Below, piece after piece: positions 1 through 7,067 of a stretch of 10,943 nucleotides of DNA. A model generated the notes under the pieces. The model did no database searches and was not told where the DNA came from. It saw only the letters and a list, made by a program, of their open reading frames with translations. Each line of letters begins with the position of its first letter. Positions within the stretch are counted from its first letter, which is position 1. Both the position numbers and the translations under genes were made by a program. The DNA is from DATAVB01 sp040414495 (GTDB lineage: Bacteria; Actinomycetota; Actinomycetes; Mycobacteriales; QHCD01), in the NCBI GenBank assembly GCA_040414495.1, contig JBEDUI010000167.1, forward strand, positions 1 to 10,943, read 5' to 3'.

Positions 1-1156
1 TGATTGGTTGCGTGACAATTACGTCGCGAACTGGCGCGGCACGATGGCCACTGTCTCCCGCAACCGGGCCGAGCGGGTGCGCGGCACGTTTCTCCCGCTC
101 ACCGTTGTGGTCGTGATCAACGGCGGTCTGCTCGCCCTGCTTTCCTGGGATGCCTGGACCGGGCGGATCGGCATCGCCGTTCTGGTGATGACTGTGCAGG
201 GAATTCTGGGTCTGAAAGCATTCGGTCCGCAAGGCGATGACCAGTCCTCGCTTTCCCGTACCACCGCAACATTGGCCCAGATTTCCGGCTATCGTTCAGA
301 TCTGGGCCTGCCAGCCTTCCCGCGGCCGGTCGTCACGGAGACCCGCGGAAATGCTGTTGCGCAGCCGACCGTCATCGAATTCACCGATGTCACCTTTTCG
401 TATCCGACCGGCCAACAACCAGTCTTGGAGCACCTCGATCTGGCCATACCGGCGGGGCAGTCGGTTGCGATCGTCGGACCGAACGGCGCCGGCAAGTCCA
501 CATTGATCAAATTGCTATGTGGCCTTTATGCCCCACAACACGGCACCGTGCGGATCGACGGTGGCAATCCGGCTCAAGATCCCCTGGCTCGGCAACGGAT
601 TTCGGTGATCTTCCAGGATTTCATTCGATATCACGTATCAGCCCGTGGCAATCTCGAAGCCGGCGTCGGCTGGCGCGATCTCGATGAGCGGGTATTGGCC
701 CGGCTCGCGACGGATGCTGGAATCGCCGATCTGGTAAACGATCTCGGCTGGGACACCGTACTGTCGGCCGAATACGAGGGCGGCACCGATTTGTCCGGTG
801 GGCAGTGGCAGCGGGTCGCCCTGGCCCGGGCACTGGCCGGTGTGTCACAGGGTGCCGGACTGCTCGTACTGGACGAGCCAACGTCCGCATTGGACGTTCG
901 GGCCGAGGTGGAGTCGTTCGAACGGTTACTGTGGCTGGGTCGTGCGGTCACCACGATTCTGGTCAGCCACCGGTTATCCAGCGTTCGGCACGCGGATCGG
1001 ATAGTCGTGTTGGGGGCGGGCGAATCTGGCGGCGCCCGGGTTGTCGAGGACGGTACGCACACCGAATTGCTGGCCGCTGATGGTGCCTACGCGCAGATGT
1101 TCCGGCTGCAGGCGGCGCGTTTCGCCGCGCCCGGCGCGGAAGCGGAGTCCGAATGA
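1..1156 (+). CDS. ABC exporter half-transporter, C-terminal part (gene cut by left edge)
   Basis: Fused permease/ATPase of the ABC exporter superfamily, expected in the cytoplasmic membrane; the reading frame is open to the left edge, so the N-terminal part (about 200 residues, with the first four membrane helices) is missing. Counting from codon TTG at 8, two hydrophobic helices at about 29-47 and 53-71 fit TM5 and TM6. The ATPase domain follows with Walker A GPNGAGKST (157-165, K163), Q-loop FQD, signature LSGGQ (262-266), Walker B LLVLDE (285-290, catalytic E290), D-loop SALD and H-loop His321, so it looks able to hydrolyse ATP. The stop overlaps the next start as ATGA, indicating translational coupling and a heterodimer with the next product. 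Known family: such pairs often export peptides, including RamA/AmfA-type exporters of class III lanthipeptides. The substrate is inference only. Confidence 0.93.
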   Translation, partial: DWLRDNYVANWRGTMATVSRNRAERVRGTFLPLTVVVVINGGLLALLSWDAWTGRIGIAVLVMTVQGILGLKAFGPQGDDQSSLSRTTATLAQISGYRSDLGLPAFPRPVVTETRGNAVAQPTVIEFTDVTFSYPTGQQPVLEHLDLAIPAGQSVAIVGPNGAGKSTLIKLLCGLYAPQHGTVRIDGGNPAQDPLARQRISVIFQDFIRYHVSARGNLEAGVGWRDLDERVLARLATDAGIADLVNDLGWDTVLSAEYEGGTDLSGGQWQRVALARALAGVSQGAGLLVLDEPTSALDVRAEVESFERLLWLGRAVTTILVSHRLSSVRHADRIVVLGAGESGGARVVEDGTHTELLAADGAYAQMFRLQAARFAAPGAEAESE

Positions 1157-2922
1157 TGCGGGGTATCTGGCTGTTGGTGAGCACGTCGGTGCGCGTCGCG
1201 CCGGGCCAATCGCTGCTATGCCTGTGCGAAAGCGTCGGCGTGGTGGTCAGCCTCCTACAACCGTTGTATCTGGCCTGGTTCGTCACCGGCGTGGTGCAAC
1301 ACGACAAGACCAGCGTCATCACGGCCGCCACTGCATTTGTCTTGCAGATCGGCTTCAGCCGAGCGCTGGGCATTGTCGGAATGAACGCGCGGGCCGGGCA
1401 ACTGGAACGGGTCGGCTACACCTTTGACACGCAGATCGCGGAAATCACCGCGCGCATTCCCGGCATCGCGCATTTCGACGATCCGTCCTATCTGGACCAA
1501 TTGCAGATTCTTCGTGAGGAGGAAGGCGCACTCGGGCTGTCGGTGAACATGCTGCTCAATGCGTTGAATACGGCCATCCTGGTCAGTGGCACGATAGCGC
1601 TGGCGATCACGGCGGACTGGCGGATGCTGCTGGTCGCGGCGGCCGGTGGATTTGGGCTGCTGTGGACACCGTTGCTGGTGCGGTGGCAGGCGCGGGCGGA
1701 GCGGGCCGGCGCCGAGCATGGCCGGTTGGCCGCGCATCTGCTGGACCTCGGGACCAGGCCGGCGGCGGCCGGTGAGATAAGAGTCTTCGAACTAGCCGGG
1801 CCGCTGCGGCAGCGGTTGGCAGCGGCGACGGCGGCTTGGCGCGCCCCGAAGACCAAGTTGGCGATCCGGGAAGCCACGATCACGGTGGCTTCGCAAATCG
1901 TGTTCTACGGCACCGCGGCGGCGGTACTGGCCTGGCTAACGGCGGACGTGCTCGCGCATCGCCTGGGCATCGGTGACCTGACGCTCGGGTTGCTTCTGAC
2001 AACTCGCTTGCAGGGAACCAGCGCCGAAGTGCAATCGGTGATCCGCAACGTGGCCACGCTGAGCCGTACCGCGGGTCGTTTCCTCTGGCTGCTGGACACC
2101 GAACGGGAAATGCATGGGCACGAGGGCGATCAGGCGCCGCCGACCAAGGTCCGGAGTGGAATCAGACTCGACCGGGTCAGCTATCACTATCCACACGCGA
2201 GCGTGCCGGCGGTTGACGCCGTCTCGTTGGATATACCAGCCGGGACGGTGCTCGCGGTGGTCGGCGAAAATGGATCCGGGAAAACCACACTGGTGAACGT
2301 TATTACCGGATTGATTCCCGCCACCGAGGGTGCGGTGCTGGTCGACGGCCGCGACACAAGGGAATTTCGCGTCTCGGATTGGCGGACCGGATTGGCCGGT
2401 GCATTCCAGGACCACATGCGATTCGAATTCACCGTCGGCGATGCGATCGGTGTCGGTGACCTGCCGGCGCGTACCGATACCGACCGGATCCGGAAGGCCG
2501 CACAGGATGGCAGTGCCGAATCAGTCGTAGCGACGCTGCCACAGGAACTGGAAACCCAGCTCGGGTCATCCTGGCCCAATGGCGTTGATCTATCCGGCGG
2601 ACAATGGCAGCGGATCGCGATCGCCCGCGGCATGATGCGCAGCGACCCGATCGTACGGATACTCGATGAACCCACCGCGGCCCTGGATGCGGCCACCGAG
2701 CACCAACTGTTCGACCGGTATGCGGCCGCGGCCCGGGCCGGCCGGCAGTCCGGCACGATCACGATCCTCGTCACCCACCGGTTCTCGACCGTCGCCGCGG
2801 CCGACCTGGTAGTTGTTCTCGACCGCGGCCGCCTGATCGAACACGGCACACACGCTGAGCTGCTGGCCCGGCGCGGGCGATACGCCGAGCTGTATGAACT
2901 GCAGGCGGCCGGATATCGTTAG
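1153..2922 (+). CDS. ABC exporter, permease and ATPase (second half-transporter)
   Basis: Complete 589-residue ABC exporter half-transporter, the usual length. Six hydrophobic helices at about 21-45, 55-77, 134-154, 157-176, 242-264 and 272-286 are followed by the ATPase domain from about residue 335: Walker A GENGSGKTT (371-379, K377), Q-loop FQD, signature LSGGQ (480-484), Walker B with D505 and E506, D-loop AALD and H-loop His542. All catalytic motifs are present; the one oddity is Arg502 within the normally hydrophobic Walker B strand (VRILDE). The ATG lies in the ATGA overlap with the upstream gene, so translation is coupled, and the two products presumably form a heterodimer with two competent ATP sites. 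Both proteins share the GGQWQR signature context, and their Q-loop regions (FQDFIRYH and FQDHMRFE) are alike. The pair resembles RamA/RamB or AmfA/AmfB exporters; this assignment and a peptide cargo are inference. Confidence 0.95.
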   Translation: MMRGIWLLVSTSVRVAPGQSLLCLCESVGVVVSLLQPLYLAWFVTGVVQHDKTSVITAATAFVLQIGFSRALGIVGMNARAGQLERVGYTFDTQIAEITARIPGIAHFDDPSYLDQLQILREEEGALGLSVNMLLNALNTAILVSGTIALAITADWRMLLVAAAGGFGLLWTPLLVRWQARAERAGAEHGRLAAHLLDLGTRPAAAGEIRVFELAGPLRQRLAAATAAWRAPKTKLAIREATITVASQIVFYGTAAAVLAWLTADVLAHRLGIGDLTLGLLLTTRLQGTSAEVQSVIRNVATLSRTAGRFLWLLDTEREMHGHEGDQAPPTKVRSGIRLDRVSYHYPHASVPAVDAVSLDIPAGTVLAVVGENGSGKTTLVNVITGLIPATEGAVLVDGRDTREFRVSDWRTGLAGAFQDHMRFEFTVGDAIGVGDLPARTDTDRIRKAAQDGSAESVVATLPQELETQLGSSWPNGVDLSGGQWQRIAIARGMMRSDPIVRILDEPTAALDAATEHQLFDRYAAAARAGRQSGTITILVTHRFSTVAAADLVVVLDRGRLIEHGTHAELLARRGRYAELYELQAAGYR

Positions 2923-3025
2923 GGTGTCTTTCTCGAATCCCCGGCCTGCTGCGCGGCGCCCAGACGACTGGCACGCTCCCACCCACCACCCCGACGGCTG
3001 GCGTTGTCGCCACTGTACGAATAGT

Positions 3026-3042
3026 CGGTAGCTCCGCTACCG
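3026..3042 (+). terminator. Hairpin, candidate terminator of the exporter operon
   Basis: CGGTAGC (3026-3032), loop TCC, then GCTACCG (3036-3042): a perfect 7-bp stem with a 3-nt loop, about 100 nt after the exporter stop. No U-tract follows, which is common for proposed actinobacterial terminators. The position fits transcription ending before the phosphatase gene; it could equally act as an mRNA-stabilising stem. Confidence 0.45.
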
Positions 3043-3291
3043 TCCCCTGATTGCACCTGCGGGACACCCGCACCCGGGCTGCCTTGCCGGATCGCCACAG
3101 CGCTTACAGCGATCACCGCTCGCGACGGCCAGGATTTAAGAGTCATGCCCTCGGCCGATTGTCCGGTTTGGACCTGCTCGAATCCAGAGAATCTCGTACG
3201 TGAAATTCCGATTGCGGGTATGAGCGTTTTCGGCAACTGAAGTGTGGAGTGGCCCGGCGATAGGTAGCATCGCGGGCGAGGTCGGCTGGAG

Positions 3292-3297
3292 AAGGAG
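3292..3297 (+). promoter_or_regulatory. Ribosome binding site of the PP2C gene
   Basis: AAGGAG with a 5-nt spacer to the ATG at 3303. It is one of the strongest Shine-Dalgarno sequences in the window and fixes the phosphatase start. Confidence 0.8.
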
Positions 3298-3302
3298 AGC
3301 CC

Positions 3303-4151
3303 ATGCCTGGCACCCTGATCGCCGCAGGTGAGACCGACAAGGGAGCACGCCCCGACAACCAGGACGCGATTCTTCTTCATGTTCCGTATTTCGCGGTGGC
3401 CGATGGCGCCGGCGGGCACGCCGACGGAGCGCTGGCGGCCGAGACCGCGATCGGGGCGCTCAACGAATTCATCGCCGAGCGTGACCTGGACGACCTGGAC
3501 GTCGTCGAGGCCGTTACCGCGGCCCATTGGGCCGTGCATGGCGGAGCGGGCGCGGCGTTGGGGTTCGCGCGGATGGCAACCACGTTGACGTTTGGCGTTG
3601 TGCGGGCGGTCGAGGGAAAGCTGCTGGTCGATATCGGCCACGTCGGCGATTCGCGGGGCTATCTGATTACCGACGGAGAGATTGTTCAGCTGACCCGGGA
3701 CCACTCGGTGGTGGCAGATCTGGTCGAGCGTGGTCAGCTCGACCTCGCCGATGTGCCACGTCACCCGCTCCGGAACGCGTTGACCCGCTGCCTCGGCCAG
3801 CTCGAGCCGTTGACGGTCGACCGGGTCACCCGGGAGCTGGGCCACGGTGATCTGGTCCTGCTCGCCTCCGACGGATTGAACAAACACTTGCCGGATGCGG
3901 ACATTCTGCGGATCGTGGATTCCGCGACGACGCCGCAGGAAGCTGCGGCCGAATTGGTGGCCGAGACCAATCGGCGCGGTGGCTCGGACAATGTTTCGGT
4001 GGTCTGTGTCAAGGTCGACGGCGAACCGGCGGCGACCCGGTTCGACCAATCCGCCGCTGTACGAGGAAAGCGCGACACCGCTGAGTTGTTGATCGTGCCG
4101 GATCAGGACGCCACGGCGCCGCACCAGCACCATCGCTGGTGGCGCCGGTAG
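3303..4151 (+). CDS. PP2C-family serine/threonine protein phosphatase
   Basis: Cytosolic metal-dependent (Mn/Mg) phosphatase of the PPM/PP2C family, 282 residues, expected to remove phosphate from Ser/Thr of proteins phosphorylated by Hanks-type kinases. Visible motifs in order: RPDNQDA (16-22), metal-binding ADGAGGH (33-39, D34), GDSRGY (115-120, D116), SDGL (189-192, D190) and GGSDN (226-230, D229). These give the standard set of acidic metal ligands. The catalytic domain fills about residues 5-245; a charged tail without a membrane segment follows, unlike the membrane-anchored PstP of actinobacterial cell-division loci. No kinase or FHA gene is adjacent, so the partner is unknown. The ATG at 3303 has a strong AAGGAG site. 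The SDR gene begins 33 nt downstream, so partial cotranscription is possible. Confidence 0.95.
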   Translation: MPGTLIAAGETDKGARPDNQDAILLHVPYFAVADGAGGHADGALAAETAIGALNEFIAERDLDDLDVVEAVTAAHWAVHGGAGAALGFARMATTLTFGVVRAVEGKLLVDIGHVGDSRGYLITDGEIVQLTRDHSVVADLVERGQLDLADVPRHPLRNALTRCLGQLEPLTVDRVTRELGHGDLVLLASDGLNKHLPDADILRIVDSATTPQEAAAELVAETNRRGGSDNVSVVCVKVDGEPAATRFDQSAAVRGKRDTAELLIVPDQDATAPHQHHRWWRR

Positions 4152-4172
4152 GCACGGGCCTTCGGCGGCACG

Positions 4173-4178
4173 TAAATT
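4173..4178 (+). promoter_or_regulatory. -10 hexamer of a probable leaderless promoter for the SDR gene
   Basis: TAAATT, matching TANNNT, ends exactly 6 nt before the ATG at 4185, so a transcript would begin at or next to the start codon. There is no Shine-Dalgarno sequence before this ATG, which supports leaderless translation. No good -35 box is found 16-18 nt upstream, so the promoter is only moderately supported. Confidence 0.5.
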
Positions 4179-4184
4179 GACCGC

Positions 4185-4955
4185 ATGGCTGAATTCAGTG
4201 GGCGGACCGCCGTTGTACTCGGGGGTTCGCAGGGAATAGGGCTGGCCGCCGCGCGTCAATTGGCCGGTCGTGGTGCGGACGTGACGTTGTGCGGCGTTGA
4301 TCAGGCCAGTGTGCAGGCGGCGGTCGCCGATATTGCCGGATCGGTCCAGGGCGTAGTTCTCGATGTCCGCGATGCCACCGCGGTACGGGATCTGATGGCG
4401 GCGACCGGGCGGATCGACATTCTGGTGTGCTCGGCGGGAATTCAGCGGTACGGAACGGTCGTGGAGACGCCCGAGGCCGTGTGGGACGAGGTCCTCGACA
4501 TCAACCTGAAAGGCGTCTATCTCGCTTGTGGGGCGGCGATTCCGCTGATGCCGCGTGGTAGTTCGGTGGTCGTGGTGGCTTCGGCGCAGGCGTTGGCGAC
4601 CCAGCAACAGGTCGCCGCCTATACGGCCAGCAAGGCGGGGCTGCTTGGGTTGACCCGGGCGATGGCAGTCGACCATGCCGCAGCCGGAATTCGGGTCAAC
4701 GCGATCTGCCCGGGCTCGGTGGACACCCCGATGCTGCGCCATTCCGCTGCGCTTTTCGCCGACGGCTCGAATGATGCTGAGCAGGTTCTCGAGCAATGGG
4801 GCCGATCGCATCCATTGGGCCGGATCGCATCGGCCGACGAGGTCGCCTCGGTGATCTGCTTTCTGGTCGGCGATGGCGCGTCGTTCATGACTGGCGCCGA
4901 GGTGAAGGTCGATGGTGGTCTCTTGGCCGGTATCGGCGTCGCGCTGCCGGACTGA
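4185..4955 (+). CDS. Classical short-chain dehydrogenase/reductase (SDR)
   Basis: NAD(P)-dependent oxidoreductase of the classical SDR family, 256 residues, the typical length. The Rossmann cofactor loop is GGSQGIG (13-19). D60 of the LDV motif contacts adenine in the family, CSAG (82-85) stands for NNAG, and the catalytic tetrad N107, S133, Y146 and K150 is complete with the YxxxK spacing. NAICPG and PMLR follow, then the C-terminal DGG motif near the end. The overall pattern (FabG-like, SDR family oxidoreductase) does not define a substrate. The start is chosen from the conserved N-terminal spacing and the -10 box 6 nt upstream; no ribosome site is present. It follows the phosphatase by 33 nt, a pairing with no known functional meaning, and is followed by a long gap, so it probably ends the transcript. 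Confidence 0.95.
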   Translation: MAEFSGRTAVVLGGSQGIGLAAARQLAGRGADVTLCGVDQASVQAAVADIAGSVQGVVLDVRDATAVRDLMAATGRIDILVCSAGIQRYGTVVETPEAVWDEVLDINLKGVYLACGAAIPLMPRGSSVVVVASAQALATQQQVAAYTASKAGLLGLTRAMAVDHAAAGIRVNAICPGSVDTPMLRHSAALFADGSNDAEQVLEQWGRSHPLGRIASADEVASVICFLVGDGASFMTGAEVKVDGGLLAGIGVALPD

Positions 4956-5025
4956 ATTCTTTATCGCCTTGCGTTTCTGACGGGGCATGCGAATCGATTC
5001 GATGTCGGTACCACGCAATTGGTTC

Positions 5026-5055
5026 TTGACGGCCTCGTGGGCGTCGGGCTAGCGT
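5026..5055 (+). promoter_or_regulatory. Promoter of the secreted hydrolase gene
   Basis: TTGACG (5026-5031), an 18-nt spacer and TAGCGT (5050-5055) match a housekeeping actinobacterial promoter (TTGACN-N17/18-TANNNT). The predicted start near 5062 gives an untranslated leader of about 128 nt before the ATG at 5190, longer than usual. The leader contains a T6 run at 5124-5129, unusual in this GC-rich DNA, but I find no convincing hairpin in front of it. Confidence 0.5.
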
Positions 5056-5189
5056 ACGGATTCCGCTGCCGACTACTGCGCAGGTCTCTCGCGATATTGG
5101 CTTTGCCGTTCATTGAAACTGCATTTTTTGTTGGAAAGCGTTTGCCGACAGTCTACGTCAAGGTCCATTGAGCTTGAGGGGATCCCGTC

Positions 5190-6527
5190 ATGCGTTCAGT
5201 TTTCACGTCCCGTCGAACCTTTATGCAGGCGGCGGCCGCGACCTCGGCGGTGATCGGCCTACCGGCGCTGGCCAGGACGCACGCCGCTGCCGCCACAGCC
5301 CAGCTTCCGTCTATTTTGAACAATGGTACGTATCCGATCGGCGTGTTTTTCCCACCGCCGCTGGCCGAGACGACGGACGCCCGCTATGCCCAGTTGGCGG
5401 AATGCGGAATCACCTTCGTAGAGGGCGGAACCGGCGGCAACGATGTCTACAACCTGGCGCCCAATCAGGTATTGCTGCCGGTCTGCGAACGGCACGGAAT
5501 CCTGGCCCTGGTCAATGACGAACGGATCGGGCATTTTCCGACCGAGCCACAGGACCAGTGGCCGAGCCTGATGCAACAGGCACTGCATGACTATCTGCCC
5601 TATCCGGCTTTTGCCGGTTTCCACGGCGCCGACGAACCACCGACGAGCAGCTACCCCGGTATAGCGGCCACATTCTCGCTGATGCGCCAACTGGCACCGA
5701 CCAAACTCAACCAGGTCAATCTCTTCGGGAATCCGTTCGCCGGCCCGACGTACCCGCAATATCTGCAGACGTACATTGACCAGACCGACCCGTCGTTCCT
5801 GTCATTCGACCGCTACATGCTGCTCGACCCGGCCCAAAGCACGCCGGCCCAACAGCAGACGATAGAGGCCGAGTACCTCACCGGGTGGGCGATCGTCCGC
5901 AATGCCGCGCTGGCTATCGGAGTGCCGACGTGGATGTACGTGCAGGCGGTCGCGCATTCGGTCGGGACGACCCATTACCGCGCGCCGAGCCTGGCCGATC
6001 TGAGCTGGCAGGTCAACACCGCAATGGCCTACGGTTGCACCGGAATTCAGTACTTCACCTACTGGACGCCACCGCCTTACGGCGCCGCGATGATCGACAA
6101 GAACGGCGATCCGACCGATACTTGGGATTTCGCGCGCCAGGTCAATACGCAGCACGTGGCGCCAGTTGGCCGGGAACTGCTCGGGTTGACCTCGGAATCG
6201 GTCGCGCATTTCGGCGAGGCGAGCCTGCCCAGCGGTGTCGTCGGCTTTACCGGCAACGACTGGATTATCACAGCGGCCGGCAGTCCCGTGATCATCAGCA
6301 TCTTTTCGCGGGCCGGACATGCCAATGAGCGCTGGCTTTTCGTCGCCAACCGTTCGTATGCCGATGCGGCCAATACGACGCTGACATTGTCATCGTCGGT
6401 ACTGGCGGCCCAGGTTTTCGACGAACCCGCTCGTACCTACCGAGCCAGTGCCGGTCCACACGGGACAATCGCGGTCACCCTGACTCCCGGCGGCGCCAAT
6501 CTGTACCGGCTGCATATCCGAAGCTGA
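5190..6527 (+). CDS. Tat-exported TIM-barrel glycoside-hydrolase-like protein
   Basis: A 445-residue protein with a twin-arginine signal (SRRTFM at 7-12, hydrophobic run to about 28, likely cleavage after an AxA near 35-37), so it should fold in the cytoplasm and act outside the cell. After the signal comes a (beta/alpha)-barrel with PIGVFFPPP near the start, a DEP motif (D148, E149, P150) at the place where many GH-A-like hydrolases carry the acid/base Glu, SFDRY (205-209) and QYFTYWTP (287-294) on late barrel strands. From about 355 a beta-sandwich-like C-terminal domain follows, as in many glycoside hydrolases. Fold and role as a carbohydrate-active enzyme are inferred from these patterns; the exact GH family and substrate are not recognised. 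A GAGGGG ribosome site lies 8 nt before the ATG. The gene is transcribed alone, between its own promoter and a hairpin terminator. Confidence 0.85.
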   Translation: MRSVFTSRRTFMQAAAATSAVIGLPALARTHAAAATAQLPSILNNGTYPIGVFFPPPLAETTDARYAQLAECGITFVEGGTGGNDVYNLAPNQVLLPVCERHGILALVNDERIGHFPTEPQDQWPSLMQQALHDYLPYPAFAGFHGADEPPTSSYPGIAATFSLMRQLAPTKLNQVNLFGNPFAGPTYPQYLQTYIDQTDPSFLSFDRYMLLDPAQSTPAQQQTIEAEYLTGWAIVRNAALAIGVPTWMYVQAVAHSVGTTHYRAPSLADLSWQVNTAMAYGCTGIQYFTYWTPPPYGAAMIDKNGDPTDTWDFARQVNTQHVAPVGRELLGLTSESVAHFGEASLPSGVVGFTGNDWIITAAGSPVIISIFSRAGHANERWLFVANRSYADAANTTLTLSSSVLAAQVFDEPARTYRASAGPHGTIAVTLTPGGANLYRLHIRS

Positions 6528-6569
6528 TCGTCTAACGGCCCGCAATCCTCGCAATCATCTGCCTGCCCT

Positions 6570-6597
6570 GGTACCGGCAACGGCTTTTGCCGGCGCC
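6570..6597 (+). terminator. Hairpin, candidate terminator of the hydrolase gene
   Basis: CCGGCAA (6574-6580), loop CGGCTT, TTGCCGG (6587-6593) form a perfect 7-bp stem that extends outward over one mismatch with G-C pairs to 6570 and 6597. It lies about 45 nt after the hydrolase stop and just ahead of the next promoter. There is no U-tract. Confidence 0.5.
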
Positions 6598-6629
6598 GTC
6601 CTTCCTGCGACCCAGGGCCGACGGGCTAG

Positions 6630-6648
6630 TGTCAGGCTTATGTTGACG
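6630..6648 (+). repeat. Operator-like 19-bp repeat, copy 1 (over the -35 box)
   Basis: TGTCAGGCTTATGTTGACG. It matches copy 2 at 17 of 19 positions, in the same orientation, 27 bp upstream start to start. It is a degenerate palindrome (GTCA...TGAC outer arms) and its right end overlaps the TTGACG -35 box. Confidence 0.65.
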
Positions 6649-6671
6649 TACGGCGATGTCAGGCTTAGGCT
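6643..6671 (+). promoter_or_regulatory. Promoter of the zinc-finger/MFS operon (leaderless)
   Basis: TTGACG (6643-6648), a 17-nt spacer and TAGGCT (6666-6671) make a near-consensus promoter. The -10 box ends 6 nt before the ATG at 6678, so the transcript should start at the start codon; no Shine-Dalgarno sequence is present. Each box is overlapped by one copy of a 19-bp repeat, the arrangement expected for repression. Confidence 0.7.
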
Positions 6672-6675
6672 GACG
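6657..6675 (+). repeat. Operator-like 19-bp repeat, copy 2 (over the -10 box)
   Basis: TGTCAGGCTTAGGCTGACG. The central 17 bp (6658-6674) are a palindrome around T6666 with 7 of 8 pairs matched, typical of a site for a dimeric repressor. It covers the whole -10 box and ends 2 nt before the ATG. Confidence 0.65.
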
Positions 6676-6677
6676 CC

Positions 6678-7058
6678 ATGGTGGAGCGCAGAAAACGCCG
6701 GGTGCCGCTTCCGGAGCCGGAGGCTGGGACGCGCTGTTCGTTCTGTGGAAAGGCCGGTGTGTTGGTCGATCGGATGATCGCGGGGCCAGGAGTTTATATC
6801 TGCAACGAATGCGTGGGTTTATGCAATCAATTGCTGGCCCGCGAATCCGTCGACGCGTTCGACGCGCTGGAAGACAAGGACGACGACGCGTTGTTGGCGA
6901 GCATGGCGCGACTGGACGATTCGCGCCGGCAGGTTGCCGAAGCGGTTGACGCGCACGCCCGGCTGCTGCGCGCGCGAGGTGTGCCGTGGAGTCGGCTCGG
7001 TGAGGCATTGGGGATCAGTCGCCAGTCGGCGCACCAACGGTTTTCCAGCGACCGTTGA
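6678..7058 (+). CDS. ClpX-type C4 zinc finger and helix-turn-helix protein
   Basis: A small protein of 126 residues that is not ClpX itself, as no AAA+ domain follows. Residues 19-50 form a ClpX-like C4 zinc finger with C20, C23, C42 and C45 (CxxC-18-CxxC, ICNECV motif). An acidic, Ala-rich helical linker spans about 55-95. Residues 101-123 (VPWSRLGEALGISRQSAHQRF) form a helix-turn-helix of the sigma-factor/Myb-like kind. In ClpX the zinc finger dimerises and binds partners; combined with an HTH it suggests a DNA-binding regulator, which is inference. It is the first gene behind a promoter carrying two operator-like repeats, so autoregulation is plausible. The ATG is 6 nt after the -10 box and lacks a ribosome site (leaderless). 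The MFS gene starts 9 nt after its stop, in the same reading frame. Confidence 0.88.
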   Translation: MVERRKRRVPLPEPEAGTRCSFCGKAGVLVDRMIAGPGVYICNECVGLCNQLLARESVDAFDALEDKDDDALLASMARLDDSRRQVAEAVDAHARLLRARGVPWSRLGEALGISRQSAHQRFSSDR

Positions 7059-7067
7059 TCGTTTGCG

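Larger units (their letters stand above)
2923..3302. other. Non-coding gap between exporter pair and phosphatase gene
   Basis: This 380-nt stretch has no convincing gene on the plus strand. It holds a strong hairpin at 3026-3042 and, close to the phosphatase gene, a TAGCAT hexamer (3265-3270) that fits the actinobacterial TANNNT -10 pattern but lacks a clear -35 at 17-18 nt. On the minus strand a 75-codon frame (3146 to 2919) starts with a short basic and hydrophobic run, then becomes Gly/Ser/Arg-rich. It has only a weak ribosome site and resembles no family I know, so I do not call it a gene. Confidence 0.6.

Noticed and set aside
4990..5001. Perfect 12-bp palindrome CGAATCGATTCG as an operator.
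   Set aside because: A perfect 12-bp palindrome is expected a few times by chance in 11 kb, and it lies upstream of the proposed promoter with no second copy.
2919..5018. A 699-codon open frame on the minus strand covering the phosphatase and SDR genes.
   Set aside because: It is antisense to two genes with complete family motifs and matches no family itself; long open antisense frames are common when GC-rich codons are read in reverse.
6657..6675. Reading the 19-bp repeat as a DtxR/IdeR iron box.
   Set aside because: Half-site letters such as AGGCT look similar, but aligning with the TTAGGTTAGGCTAACC pattern needs an inserted base and the symmetry centre differs.
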